A DNA stretch of 56,296 nt from Puniceibacterium antarcticum (GTDB taxonomy: Bacteria > Pseudomonadota > Alphaproteobacteria > Rhodobacterales > Rhodobacteraceae). Both the position numbers and the translations under genes were made by a program. The stretch is from assembly GCF_002760615.1 (NCBI RefSeq), contig NZ_AWWI01000017.1, forward strand, positions 1-56,296. The letters run 5' to 3'. Numbering within the stretch: position 1 is the stretch's first letter; every line of letters starts with the position of its first letter. Positions 23,860 through 32,249 of this stretch are shown in pieces. The notes under the pieces are model-generated. The model saw only the letters and a list, made by a program, of their open reading frames with translations, made no database searches and was not told the DNA's origin.

Positions 23860-24828
23860 TCAGTTCTCAAGCGACCAGAGATAGGCCAGAAGATTACCGC
23901 GATCCTCTTCCTTCTTGAGGCCGCGAAAGCTCATCTTGGTGCCCTTGGCAAAATCGCCAGGGCTGGTCAGCCAGGCGTTGAGCTTTTCCGGGGTCCATTG
24001 CTGACCTTTCAGATCTGTAAGAGCCGGGCTGTATTTAAAGTCCTCGATCGAGGCGATGTCGCGGCCGATGACGTTGACGAGGTAGGGCCCGACGCGGTTC
24101 TGCTCTTTATCGGCGACATGGCACGCCTTGCACTGATTGAAGACTTTGGCACCAGCCTCTGCGTCGCCATCAAGGAAGGCCATCTGCTCTTCGGACCATG
24201 CACCCGCCGAAGCTTTCTGCGCGGCGTCGCCCGGCGCTGCCGCATCTGCAGTTTCTGTTTCCGCAGGCGTAGCCGTAGACGCAGGTGCGCCGCTTTCGGC
24301 GGTCGCTGCTGTGTCAGAGGCGGCGATTGCATTTGCATCTTGCCCGGACGTTGATGATGCAGACGCAGTTTCCGTCTGTGCGTCCGGCTCGGATGATGCA
24401 GTTTCTTCGACCGCAGGCGCTTGCTCTGCGGCATCGGTGTCCTGAGACTCATTGGCCGCCGGGTCTGCTGAGGCGGTTTCGGTTGCCGGTTCTGGCGCAG
24501 GGTCTGCCACGGCAGTCTCAGATGTGTCTTCGGCTTCCGGCGCCGAATTCGCCGTATCCACAGCATTTGTTTCGGCGGTCTCGGTTGTTGCACTGTCCAA
24601 CGCTTGAGGTGCAGTTTCGGCAACCTGCTCGGGCTCGTTGGAAGTCTCAGATGCGGGGTCTGCCATTGCTGTCTGTGTTGCGGCAGAGGTCTCGGAGGCC
24701 GACCTCTGATCTGGTCCGGTCACCGCATGCCATCCAGCAAAAAGAACCAGAAACAGACCGAACACCCCGATAGCAGCAAGCGCCGCTTGGTCTAGTGGAT
24801 CCTTGTTCTTGAAGTTCTTGAATATCAT
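23860..24828 (-). CDS. membrane-anchored class I cytochrome c with a long acidic linker
   Basis: The 322-residue protein starts with a short cytoplasmic tail and one membrane helix (ALAAIGVFGLFLVLFAGWHA). A linker of about 165 residues (about 40-205) made almost only of A, E, T, S, D and P follows. The C-terminal domain is a class I cytochrome c: haem site CKACH at 233-237 and axial Met in GTKMSF at about 299. The domain resembles cytochrome c552/CycM-type carriers that shuttle electrons from bc1 to aa3 oxidase in alphaproteobacteria; the linker would let the haem domain reach its partners from the membrane. A terminator follows. The linker DNA is a run of imperfect short repeats. Confidence 0.9.
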   Translation of the reverse strand: MIFKNFKNKDPLDQAALAAIGVFGLFLVLFAGWHAVTGPDQRSASETSAATQTAMADPASETSNEPEQVAETAPQALDSATTETAETNAVDTANSAPEAEDTSETAVADPAPEPATETASADPAANESQDTDAAEQAPAVEETASSEPDAQTETASASSTSGQDANAIAASDTAATAESGAPASTATPAETETADAAAPGDAAQKASAGAWSEEQMAFLDGDAEAGAKVFNQCKACHVADKEQNRVGPYLVNVIGRDIASIEDFKYSPALTDLKGQQWTPEKLNAWLTSPGDFAKGTKMSFRGLKKEEDRGNLLAYLWSLEN

Positions 24829-24962
24829 CCTGTCTCCCCTTTAATTCCAGATTTACTTTACTTGGTGCATCGCGCTGGTCCGAACACGGTTTTTACCCAA
24901 AGAGACACCTCGTCTACAACGATTTTGCCCGCGACAAGTTCCGCTTCGTGCCGCACGTGGCA

Positions 24963-25192
24963 GGGAGTTGTCACATAAACTCGCCAGAGTGATCGATTGG
25001 TGCAAAGTCGCCGTTTCAGGCGATGTTTGCCGCCGCTTTCAGGCTTCGAATGCTTCCATCCGATGGTCACGGCGGGACCGCGGTAGGATGGAACGAAGAA
25101 ACGGTTTCGGGTTGCTGGGCGAACTGAAACAAACCGCTGCATCGTCCGTTCTCGTTTGCAAAACGGCAGATGGCTGTTTTCCGCAGGGTTAA
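24963..25192 (-). pseudogene. IS6-family transposase, 3-prime remnant
   Basis: On the minus strand NPAENSHLPFCKRERTMQRF is the conserved C-terminal RAENSHLPfRkRERxM block of IS6 transposases. Out-of-frame remains of the tail follow, ending near a sequence (GTCACATAAACTCGCC at 24972-24987) that matches the end of the IS6 element at 32250. N-terminal and DDE parts are missing. The 60 bp upstream hold the 12-mer ATGAAATTAACC also found at 30576 and, inverted, at 41243. Confidence 0.7.
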
Positions 25193-25253
25193 ACACTGGG
25201 ACGGATGAAATTAACCTGACAATCCCGTCGGCAAAGGTTTGCCAAGGCGACAT

Positions 25254-25919
25254 CTAGGCCTGCACCAGCATCAGGATCATGTCACCGACGTGCTGTCGCA
25301 AGATTGCCTGGCCCTCTTCGTCGAACAATTGTCGCCCGAAGATGTGTGAAAATGTCGCTCGGTTCGAGACGTTGAAGTAACTCAGCGCCGAGATGTGCCA
25401 ATGCAGCTCAACCGCTGTCATGCCGGGGCGGAATGTGCCTTGCGCTACCCCTTGCGCGTAAATCTCCTCTATAATGCGAATGACAGAGGAGTTTTCACCA
25501 GACATTTTGCTGGCGTCGGGCATGTAGCGCGCGTTGTGGACGTTCTCGATCATGACGAGCCTGATGAAATCCTGCGAACGGCGGTGGTTGTCGAAGGTGA
25601 AATCGGCCACCTTGCGCAACGCCACGGCGGGCGGCAGCCCCGATAGTTCCAGCGCATCCTCGGCCTCTCGAGTCTGGCGGTAGGCGTCAGCCAACACTTC
25701 GCGGTACAGGCCTTCTTTATCAGTGAAATAGTAGTAGATCATCCGCTTGGACGTTGACGTGCGGGCGGCAATCTCCTCGACCCGGGTGCCGGACAAACCC
25801 TTCTTTGCAAAAATCTCCCGCGCGACCTCCAGGATGTCGTTGCGCACGCCATTGGGATTCTGCTTCCACTTGCGGCGCGGCAGATCGGTGTCGTCTTCGG
25901 GGTCTGTTATCTGCGTCAT
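25254..25919 (-). CDS. TetR-family transcriptional regulator
   Basis: The 221-residue protein has a TetR N-terminal HTH at about residues 27-75 (RNDILEVAREIFAKKGLSGT, VEEIAARTSTSKRMIYYYFT) and a helical ligand-binding domain with FIRLVMIENVHNARYM and TAVELHWHISALSYFNVSN. It is divergent from the quiC-like/dctPQM/aroQ operon, with about 180 bp between the two starts, so it most likely controls that operon, perhaps in response to a hydroaromatic acid. The broken tetR at 41.3-41.8 kb encodes a close relative and stands in the same position next to the second quinate/shikimate locus. Confidence 0.88.
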   Translation of the reverse strand: MTQITDPEDDTDLPRRKWKQNPNGVRNDILEVAREIFAKKGLSGTRVEEIAARTSTSKRMIYYYFTDKEGLYREVLADAYRQTREAEDALELSGLPPAVALRKVADFTFDNHRRSQDFIRLVMIENVHNARYMPDASKMSGENSSVIRIIEEIYAQGVAQGTFRPGMTAVELHWHISALSYFNVSNRATFSHIFGRQLFDEEGQAILRQHVGDMILMLVQA

Positions 25920-26027
25920 GTCCGTCGGTCTCCTTCGCAGGTTAAAGGTCTACTTAGTCAAAAGACTCCCGGAAGTCGCGTCATCAGTGACGGAACGGAC
26001 CAAAATTTAATCAGCTTGAACATTTTG

Positions 26028-26056
26028 TTGACAGAATTAACCAACTCGAACAATCT
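26028..26056 (+). promoter_or_regulatory. sigma-70-like promoter of the TRAP/aroQ operon
   Basis: TTGACA at 26028-26033 and CAATCT at 26051-26056 are spaced by 17 bp, about 45 bp before the likely GTG start at 26100. AATTAACC inside the spacer also occurs inverted in the control region of the second locus (41212-41219 and 41243-41250), so it could be part of a regulator site. Confidence 0.5.
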
Positions 26057-26099
26057 TGCCAAAATCCGGTTGAGGGCCGGACGGGAGGAGACTGCTTTC

Positions 26100-26819
26100 G
26101 TGACCAACGAATGGATGCCCAGCGCGGACAGCCGCCCGATGGGTTGCGACCGGCCTGTGCTTGTAGCCATGTTGCGAAGCCTCGGTTTCAGCTGGGTTGG
26201 GCGGCAGATTGTTAAGGAGGCGGAGCTTTGGATCAAAGGTGAGCTCCGCGTTGTCTTCAGTAGCGGGACTGGGGGCTTCACTCAGTCCGCCTATACCGTC
26301 AACGGCCTGAACATCTGCGACATGGGCCTGTCGGTAGACGACGCGGACGCCACGGAGGCAGTGGGGGCAAGCACCTTTTCGCAGCCCTCAGGCTTCGAAG
26401 AGCATGATATTTCGGCGATCATAAGCGCGGGGGGAGGCATCCTGTACTTCTTCGAACGCAAGAGTGCTCTGCGCGACCTGTGGCAGACGATGAATTACGA
26501 AGAGATGCTGACGTTGTCACTGTTCTGTGGCTCTCTTTCCGAGGGGGCAAAACAGCCATGTGTGGATGTCGTGGAACCGCGCGGTCTGGTGCGGTCTCAG
26601 GAAATCGCGGAACTGGACGGCGCGCTGTGGCTGACGCTGAAGCTGCGATATTACCGGGTGAGCGAGACCTGCTTTGTGCAGCTTCATTCAATACTTTTGG
26701 GCGACGGCATCTTCTTCCAGATCGTCGAACCGCCGGAAGGCTGCGAAGGTCCGAAAGCTCCCTATCGCGTCGCGGCGCAAGCTGAGTTGACACGGTCGGC
26801 CGCCATGCCACGCATCTGA
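26100..26819 (+). pseudogene. QuiC-like VOC-domain protein, truncated paralogue
   Basis: Starting at GTG 26100 (GGAGGAG box 10 bp upstream) the 239-residue product matches the C-terminal VOC half of QuiC (37410-39356). Shared segments are SAYTVNGLNICDMGLSVDDA, MNYEEMLTLSLFCGSLSEGA, VDVVEPRGLVRSQEI and the tail APYRVAAQAEL. It lacks the N-terminal sugar-isomerase-like barrel, and it lacks the roughly 70-residue part that holds VQHIALATDD with its metal-type His. The metal-ligand position of MFFEIV is Gln here (IFFQIV). The frame is open, so it may be a new non-catalytic protein, but loss of key parts argues for decay. It is first in the TRAP operon, 26 bp before dctP. Confidence 0.6.
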
Positions 26820-26845
26820 ATTCACGGATCATCAAGGAGGAGACA

Positions 26846-27835
26846 ATGATGAGGACGACACGCAGAACAGCCCTCGGGCTTTTGACAGCCAGCGCTATGG
26901 CGTTGACCACAGGACTGCCCGCTCGGGCGCAGGAAAAGCCGAAGCTGCGCTTCTCGGCAGTGTTTTCAGAGCAGGATATTCGCGCCGAGATGATGCAGCA
27001 GCTCCAGGCCGCAGTCAGCGATACCGCCGACGTCGAGATGTTCTACGGTGGAAACCTGTTCAAACAGGGCACCGAGATCATCGCGATCCAGCGCGGCAAT
27101 CTGGAAATGGGCAACGTGGCCCCGCAGGACATCGCAAACCAGATCCCAGCGTTCTCGATTCTGACATCGGCCTACCTGTTCCGCGACGCGGCGCACCTGA
27201 AGACCTTCTTCGAGAGCGATGCCGGGGCGGAAATGAAGAAGCTTGCTGAAGATCAGCTTGGCATCCACATCCTCGGGCCGACGTATTTCGGCACGCGTCA
27301 GGTCGGTCTGCGCATCGACAAGGAGGTCCAGACGCCCGAGGACATGAGCGGCGTAAAGCTGCGGATGCCAGGTGGCGATTCCTGGCAGTTCCTGGGCGAG
27401 GCGCTTGGCGCGAACCCGACGCCGATGGCCTATGCAGAGGTCTATACTGGCCTGCAGACCGGTGCCATCGACGGGGAGGACAACCCCTATCCGAATATCG
27501 AGAACATGAAGTTCTACGAGGTAATGACCCAGATCGTGCGCACGTCGCATCTGGTCGGCTACGACCTGCTGGTGATCTCGAAGGCGGCCTATGACGCGAT
27601 GACCGAAGAGGAGCAGACCGCGTTCGATACTGCCGCCGACGAGGCCATCGCCTGGAGCACAGAGCAGCATCTGGCGCGCGAGGAAGAGCTTGGCGCGTTC
27701 TTCGAGGAGAAGGGGCTGAAGATTTCGACCCCCGACGTCGAGGCCTTCCGAACCAATGCGCAGCAGATGTACCTAGACTCGGACATCTCTAAGGATTGGC
27801 CCGAGGGCATGCTGGACAAGATCAACGCGCTGTAA
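26846..27835 (+). CDS. dctP: TRAP transporter solute-binding protein DctP family
   Basis: The 329-residue periplasmic protein starts with a twin-arginine-type or Sec signal peptide (MMRTTRRTALGLLTASAMAL ending in ARA). The mature part has family features: RFSAVFSEQDIRAEMM, FYGGNLFKQGTEIIAIQRGN, the substrate-binding Arg in GVKLRMPGG, and GLQTGAIDGEDNPYPNI with the conserved Q-x-G-x-I-D-G block. AAGGAGG precedes the ATG. It binds an organic acid and passes it to DctQM. The gene context (QuiC-like and AroQ-like) points to quinate, shikimate or a dehydro derivative, but the pocket cannot be read from sequence. Confidence 0.92.
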   Translation: MMRTTRRTALGLLTASAMALTTGLPARAQEKPKLRFSAVFSEQDIRAEMMQQLQAAVSDTADVEMFYGGNLFKQGTEIIAIQRGNLEMGNVAPQDIANQIPAFSILTSAYLFRDAAHLKTFFESDAGAEMKKLAEDQLGIHILGPTYFGTRQVGLRIDKEVQTPEDMSGVKLRMPGGDSWQFLGEALGANPTPMAYAEVYTGLQTGAIDGEDNPYPNIENMKFYEVMTQIVRTSHLVGYDLLVISKAAYDAMTEEEQTAFDTAADEAIAWSTEQHLAREEELGAFFEEKGLKISTPDVEAFRTNAQQMYLDSDISKDWPEGMLDKINAL

Positions 27836-27844
27836 GGGCGTCAC

Positions 27845-27874
27845 GCCATGCCCGCCGCACTGTGCGGGCATGGC
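27845..27874 (+). promoter_or_regulatory. intercistronic 11-bp hairpin between dctP and dctQ
   Basis: GCCATGCCCGC (27845-27855) and GCGGGCATGGC (27864-27874) form a perfect stem with an 8-base loop, 10 bp after the dctP stop. No T-run follows, so it more likely protects the dctP mRNA end or attenuates transcription than ends it. Such hairpins would explain the high ratio of binding protein to permease. Confidence 0.6.
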
Positions 27875-27897
27875 AGACCTGAGGGGGGAGAGCGGGA

Positions 27898-28404
27898 ATG
27901 GAGCGTCTGAGGACGGTCGGCGGCTGGTTGCACCGGCGCGCGGACGATATCGCGTCGATCATGCTGGCGGTGATGTTCATCGCGTTCATCTGTCAGGTTG
28001 TGTTCCGCTACCTGCTGAACCTGCCGGTGGGCTGGGCGTCGGAGCTGTCCATCGTCATGTGGCTGTGGCTGGTCTTGTGGGGCGCTGCCTTCGTCGTGCC
28101 TGAAAAGGAAGAGATCCGCTTTGACATCCTCTACTCGTCCGTGAGGCCCGGAGTGAGGCGGATCATGGTTGTCCTGTCGTCACTGGCCTTGCTGTTCCTC
28201 TATGGATATTCTCTGCCCGCGACTTGGGATTTTGTGACCTTCATGAAGGTGACCAAGACGTCCTACCTAGACATACGCTATGACCATCTGTTCTCGATCT
28301 TCGTCGTCTTCGTCGTGGCCATCCTGCTTCGCTACATTTGGCTTCTGGTGCAGGCATTCCGGGGCCGGGTGCCGGACACAGCGTTCAGCAAGGACGAAGC
28401 GTGA
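27898..28404 (+). CDS. dctQ: TRAP transporter small permease DctQ
   Basis: The 168-residue membrane protein has four helices in the DctQ pattern: IMLAVMFIAFICQVVFRYLL, then LPVGWASELSIVMWLWLVLWG with the conserved W-x-x-E-L segment, FVVPEKEEIRFDILY between helices 2 and 3, and a last helix ILLRYIWLLVQAF. It pairs with DctM to form the sodium- or proton-driven importer. The ATG at 27898 follows a GGGGGGAGAG box. The stop TGA shares its last base with the dctM ATG (28404), so translation is coupled. Confidence 0.9.
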   Translation: MERLRTVGGWLHRRADDIASIMLAVMFIAFICQVVFRYLLNLPVGWASELSIVMWLWLVLWGAAFVVPEKEEIRFDILYSSVRPGVRRIMVVLSSLALLFLYGYSLPATWDFVTFMKVTKTSYLDIRYDHLFSIFVVFVVAILLRYIWLLVQAFRGRVPDTAFSKDEA

Positions 28405-29699
28405 TGCTCGATCCGTTCACCCTGAGCGTCGTGTCAATCGTGGTGCTGGCCCTGCTAGGGCTTCCCATTGGGCACGCGATGATTTGCTCATCAATTCTGT
28501 ATCTGCTGCTGGCCGGTCAGGACATGGGCATTGCGGCCGAGCAGATCCTGAACGGGCTGTTCACCAGTTACATCTTGCTGGCGGTGCCGCTGTTTATTCT
28601 GGCGGCGGAGCTTATGAATTCCGGCTCCATGACCATGAGGCTTCTTATCTTCTGCAACGCCTTCGTAGGGCGGTTCCGGGGCGGATTGGCGCTCGTAAAC
28701 GTCGTGCAGTCGGTGATCTTTGCAGGCATGTCCGGGTCTGCCATTGCGGACGCCGCAGGCACCGGCAAGATGATGCAGAAGATGATGACCGAAGGGGGCA
28801 AGTACCCACCTGCCTTCGCTGCTGCGCTGACCGCGAGTTCCGCCGTCATCGGGCCGATCATTCCGCCATCGATCCCGGTCGTGGTCTACGCACTGGTCTC
28901 GGATGCCTCCATCGGCTTTCTGTTTCTTGCGGGCGTTTTGCCGGGATTGCTCATGGGGCTGGCGCAGGCGTGCATTATCGTGGGCACCGCGCGCGCGCGG
29001 AATTTCCCGGTCGAGGCACCTGTGCCTGTGGGCGAACTGCCGGGCATCACGTTCCGCGCCTTGCCCGCCCTGATAATGCCTGTCGTCCTGCTGGGCGGCA
29101 TCTATGGCGGTGCGACCACCCCGACCGAGGCCGCAGCCGTTGCGGCACTCTATGCTCTTCTGGTCTCGGCCTTCCTCTATCGCAGCGTGTCATTCGCATC
29201 CCTGCGCGCATCGCTTTCCGGCTCTGCCCGCACCACCGCGTCGATTGGTATGCTTATCGCGGGGGCGCTGGTCTATAACTACGTCGTCACGATCGAGAAC
29301 ATCCCGGCCAGCCTCAGCACCTTCCTTGCGGGGTTCGACATGAGCCCGGTGCAATTCCTTCTGATGGTGAATGCGATCTTGCTGATACTCGGTTGTCTAC
29401 TGGAAGGGACCACGATCCTGCTGGTTGTCGTGCCTGTGTTCATCCCGACGGCCAATGCCCTTGGGATCGACCTGGTGCATTTCGGGATCGTCTGCGTCGT
29501 CAATATAATGCTGGGCCTGATCACACCCCCCTACGGGCTGTTGCTGTTCGTCATGACAACCATTTCCGGTCAACCGCTGGCGCGCATCGTGCGCGAAGTG
29601 ATGCCCTTCCTGCTGGTGCTGATCGCGGCGTTGGCACTGATCACATTGGTCCCAGGGATCTCCCTCTGGCTACCGCGCCTCTTTGGCTACACGGGATGA
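28404..29699 (+). CDS. dctM: TRAP transporter large permease DctM
   Basis: From ATG 28404 (MLDPFTLSVVSIVVLALLGL) the protein has 431 residues and about 12 membrane helices. Signature segments are LAVPLFILAAELMNSGSMTM, the highly conserved VVQSVIFAGMSGSAIADAAG with GTGKMMQKMM, IGPIIPPSIPVVVYA (helix with the transport Pro-Pro-Ser) and GGATTPTEAAAVAALYALL. All are present and in frame, unlike the dctM remnant at 62-403. The stop TGA overlaps the possible ATG of the aroQ-like gene (ATGA, 29696-29699). Confidence 0.93.
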   Translation: MLDPFTLSVVSIVVLALLGLPIGHAMICSSILYLLLAGQDMGIAAEQILNGLFTSYILLAVPLFILAAELMNSGSMTMRLLIFCNAFVGRFRGGLALVNVVQSVIFAGMSGSAIADAAGTGKMMQKMMTEGGKYPPAFAAALTASSAVIGPIIPPSIPVVVYALVSDASIGFLFLAGVLPGLLMGLAQACIIVGTARARNFPVEAPVPVGELPGITFRALPALIMPVVLLGGIYGGATTPTEAAAVAALYALLVSAFLYRSVSFASLRASLSGSARTTASIGMLIAGALVYNYVVTIENIPASLSTFLAGFDMSPVQFLLMVNAILLILGCLLEGTTILLVVVPVFIPTANALGIDLVHFGIVCVVNIMLGLITPPYGLLLFVMTTISGQPLARIVREVMPFLLVLIAALALITLVPGISLWLPRLFGYTG

Positions 29700-30139
29700 C
29701 CGCAATGAAACCGATCTATGTCCTGAATGGACCGAACCTGAACCGCCTCGGTCAACGCGAGCCCGAGATCTATGGCCACATGACTCTGGTGGAGGTCGAA
29801 GCAATCTGCCGCGATGCCGCCGGCGACTGGCCTCTAGAATTCCGGCAGAGCAATTCCGAGTCTGAAATGATCGGCTGGATCCACGAGGCAACGGACGACG
29901 GTGGGGGAATCATCATCAACCCCGCCGCATTCACTTTCTACTCCATGGCGATCATGGATGCGCTCAAGATGTTCCCCGGACCGCTGATCGAGTTCCACAT
30001 CTCCAACATTCACAAGCGCGAAAAGATGTATCATCACTCGCTTGTGTCTGGCGTTGCAACGGCTGTAATGGCCGGGCTTGGTGCCCCGGGATACCGGATC
30101 GCAGTGCTAGAACTTTTGCGGCTGATGAAGGGCAGATAG
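29696..30139 (+). CDS. aroQ: AroQ-like type II 3-dehydroquinate dehydratase homologue with altered active site
   Basis: The 147-residue protein has type II dehydroquinase landmarks: LNGPNLNRLGQREPEIYG (Asn, Arg and catalytic Tyr of the lid), FRQSNSESEMIGWIHEA, IINPAAF, and EFHISNIHKREKMYHHS with the catalytic His. Set against the M. tuberculosis enzyme by eye, two substrate-contact residues are changed: the His after NPAA-x-T is Phe (TFYS in place of THTS) and the Arg four residues after the conserved KRE/ARE Arg is Tyr. Residues for water and base chemistry are kept. So it may act on a relative of 3-dehydroquinate. It can start at ATG 29696, coupled to dctM, or at ATG 29705. Last gene of the TRAP operon. 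Confidence 0.85.
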   Translation: MTAMKPIYVLNGPNLNRLGQREPEIYGHMTLVEVEAICRDAAGDWPLEFRQSNSESEMIGWIHEATDDGGGIIINPAAFTFYSMAIMDALKMFPGPLIEFHISNIHKREKMYHHSLVSGVATAVMAGLGAPGYRIAVLELLRLMKGR

Positions 30140-30480
30140 ATCCTCAGTGCTCCTGCGCGATAAGGTGGAAAATCCGGCACTGTGATGCCAACTCCCGGCA
30201 GTCTCGAAACGCGTCGCATCAAGCCTTGGGTCAGGCGCAGTGGTTGGTGAAAAAAATGCTCCCAACGTCAAGCAAATCTCAATCGCAAGGTCAGAGTAAC
30301 GAGCTTGTCCGACCGGCGTCATTCGACGCTGCGTCAACCACACCCCGAGCGTCTTTTCACTGATCCAAACCGTCAGATAACCGCGTCGCCGCAAGTCCTC
30401 GTTATACCCAGACCAATTGTCACCCGATGCTTTTGCTTTGGGATCATGTCACGACGATCGGCGTTTAACTTGTGCGGCAT
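30140..30480 (-). pseudogene. IS5-family transposase, 5-prime fragment, frameshifted
   Basis: From ATG 30480 the minus strand reads MPHKLNADRRDMIPKQKHRV. After a one-base shift it reads NWSGYNEDLRRRGYLTVWIS, RRMTPVGQARYSDLAIEICL and later AGFSTLSRRS. This is the N-terminal third of an IS5-type transposase of the kind with KYSDLAIEMCLTLR and DFSTLSRRS. Homology stops at the end of the aroQ-like gene. It is a different IS5 subgroup from the copy at 7.1-8.2 kb. Confidence 0.75.
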
Positions 30481-30719
30481 TTACACCATCCTGAAGGGTA
30501 AAGGACGCATCGATTTCAACCGTGGGACGATCCCTGCTACAAGGGCCATAATACTCTGGCGGAATACTGTGGCGGATGAAATTAACCCGGCAATCCCGTG
30601 CAGTCTTTCTAACCGTAGACGGTCACATTGCGCCCATGCATTGCGCGGTCGGTCCCTTGACACTCTGGCAACAGCAATCCCACATGCGGCACATCCCCCG
30701 CGGGTACAGGAGAGCCGCC

Positions 30720-31976
30720 ATGCGCACTGATTTCGACACCGAACTGGAAGACCGCCTTGTCCGTTACGCCGTGATTGACAGCCAAAGCGATGGGCACAGC
30801 CCGACGGTGCCCAGCACGCCTATCCAGCTGGATATGTCGCGTCTGCTGATGGCAGAGCTGAAGGCGATGGGGGCGCAGGACGTGACCCTTAGCCAAGACA
30901 GCGTCGTACTGGCCACTATCCCCGCGACCGAAGGAGTCAACGCTCCGGTGGTAGGTTGGCTCGCCCATGTCGACACGGCCCCCCAGTTCAACGCAAGCGG
31001 CGTGAAGCCAGTGGTGCATCGGGGCTATAACGGTGGCGATATCAGCTTTGCCGACGCTCCCGACCTGCGCCTGTCGCCCGAGGAGTTCCCGTTTCTGTCC
31101 GAAAAAGTGGGCGAGGATATTATCACCGCCAGCGGCACCACCCTGCTGGGTGCTGACGACAAGGCAGGCGTCGCCGTTGTGATGACCGCCGCACGGCACC
31201 TGCTGGAAAACCCTGATATTGCGCACGGAAAGATCCGTCTGGCATTTGTCCCTGATGAGGAAATCGGGCGCGGTGTCACCCAGAATCTGCCTGCCGATCT
31301 GGCGGCAGATTTCGCCTATACCTTCGACGGCTCAATGCCTGGTGACGTGGAATACGAAAGCTTTTCTGCAGACGCCGGCGTGGTCAAAATCACAGGTGTG
31401 TCGATCCACCCCGGCTGGGCCAAGGACGAGTTGGTCAACGCTTTGCATCTGGGCGCCAAAGTATTGATGACGCTGCCCCACGTCACCATGACACCGGAAA
31501 CGACTGAAGGCCGCGAGGGCTTCATCCACGCCGTGTCGATGACCGGAAGTGCAGCGCAGGTCGAAATGCACTTCATCCTGCGCGACTTTGAAATGGAAGG
31601 GCTGGAGGCCAAGGGTGCGCTGCTGCGGCAGGTCTGCGAAACCGTGGCAAAAACTGAGCCACGCGCGCGGATAACCTGCGATATCACACACCAATACCGC
31701 AACATGCGCTACTGGCTAGAAAAGGACATGACACCCGTGGACATCGCCACCGCCGCTGTTCGCAAGGCCGGGATGGAACCTGTGTCCGGCGCAATCCGGG
31801 GCGGTACTGACGGATCACGCCTGACCGAGTTCGGCACCCCCTGCCCCAACATCTTCTGCGGCATGCAAAACGTGCATGGCCCGCTGGAATGGGTATCGGT
31901 GCAGGACATGGCCAAGGCGACCCTGGTGGCGCTGAACCTTGCCACCGGCGTGGCGGAGCTGGACTCGCCTAGCTGA
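30720..31976 (+). CDS. pepT: peptidase T (tripeptide aminopeptidase)
   Basis: The 418-residue protein is a full M20-family PepT: GWLAHVDTAPQ with the first zinc His and the Asp two residues on, TTLLGADDKAGVAVVM with the bridging Asp, FVPDEEIGRG with the Glu-Glu pair (general base and ligand), AYTFDGSMPGDVEYE, and FCGMQNVHGPLEWVS with the last His. It removes N-terminal residues from tripeptides in the cytoplasm. The ATG at 30720 is preceded by a GGAGAGCCGCC stretch. It is monocistronic, between an IS5 fragment and an IS6 element. No decay is visible. Confidence 0.92.
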   Translation: MRTDFDTELEDRLVRYAVIDSQSDGHSPTVPSTPIQLDMSRLLMAELKAMGAQDVTLSQDSVVLATIPATEGVNAPVVGWLAHVDTAPQFNASGVKPVVHRGYNGGDISFADAPDLRLSPEEFPFLSEKVGEDIITASGTTLLGADDKAGVAVVMTAARHLLENPDIAHGKIRLAFVPDEEIGRGVTQNLPADLAADFAYTFDGSMPGDVEYESFSADAGVVKITGVSIHPGWAKDELVNALHLGAKVLMTLPHVTMTPETTEGREGFIHAVSMTGSAAQVEMHFILRDFEMEGLEAKGALLRQVCETVAKTEPRARITCDITHQYRNMRYWLEKDMTPVDIATAAVRKAGMEPVSGAIRGGTDGSRLTEFGTPCPNIFCGMQNVHGPLEWVSVQDMAKATLVALNLATGVAELDSPS

Positions 31977-32249
31977 TCGGCAAATCCATTCGCATATGAT
32001 ACAAACCACTGCTTTCTCGCGCCTGCCATTGTCAGACGTCAGGCAAAATTGATGTTGTTGTCACTTCGCTGACTCCGATTGCATGCGGAAAACGAAAAAT
32101 GACCTTTCCTGTCAAGCACAGCGAGCGCGCCGTTCAGCACCTATGTGCGGGCAAAGCTTGTGCAGAACGTGCTGGACTATGACGATCTGCTGTTGGCCTG
32201 GGCACAGGTCATGGCAGATCCGGGGGGGCAGGCAGATAGGCGCCACGTG

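Noticed and set aside
27845-27874. Operon-ending terminator between dctP and dctQ
   Set aside because: No T-run follows the stem and the operon continues with dctQMaroQ, so it is more likely an mRNA-stabilising or attenuating structure.
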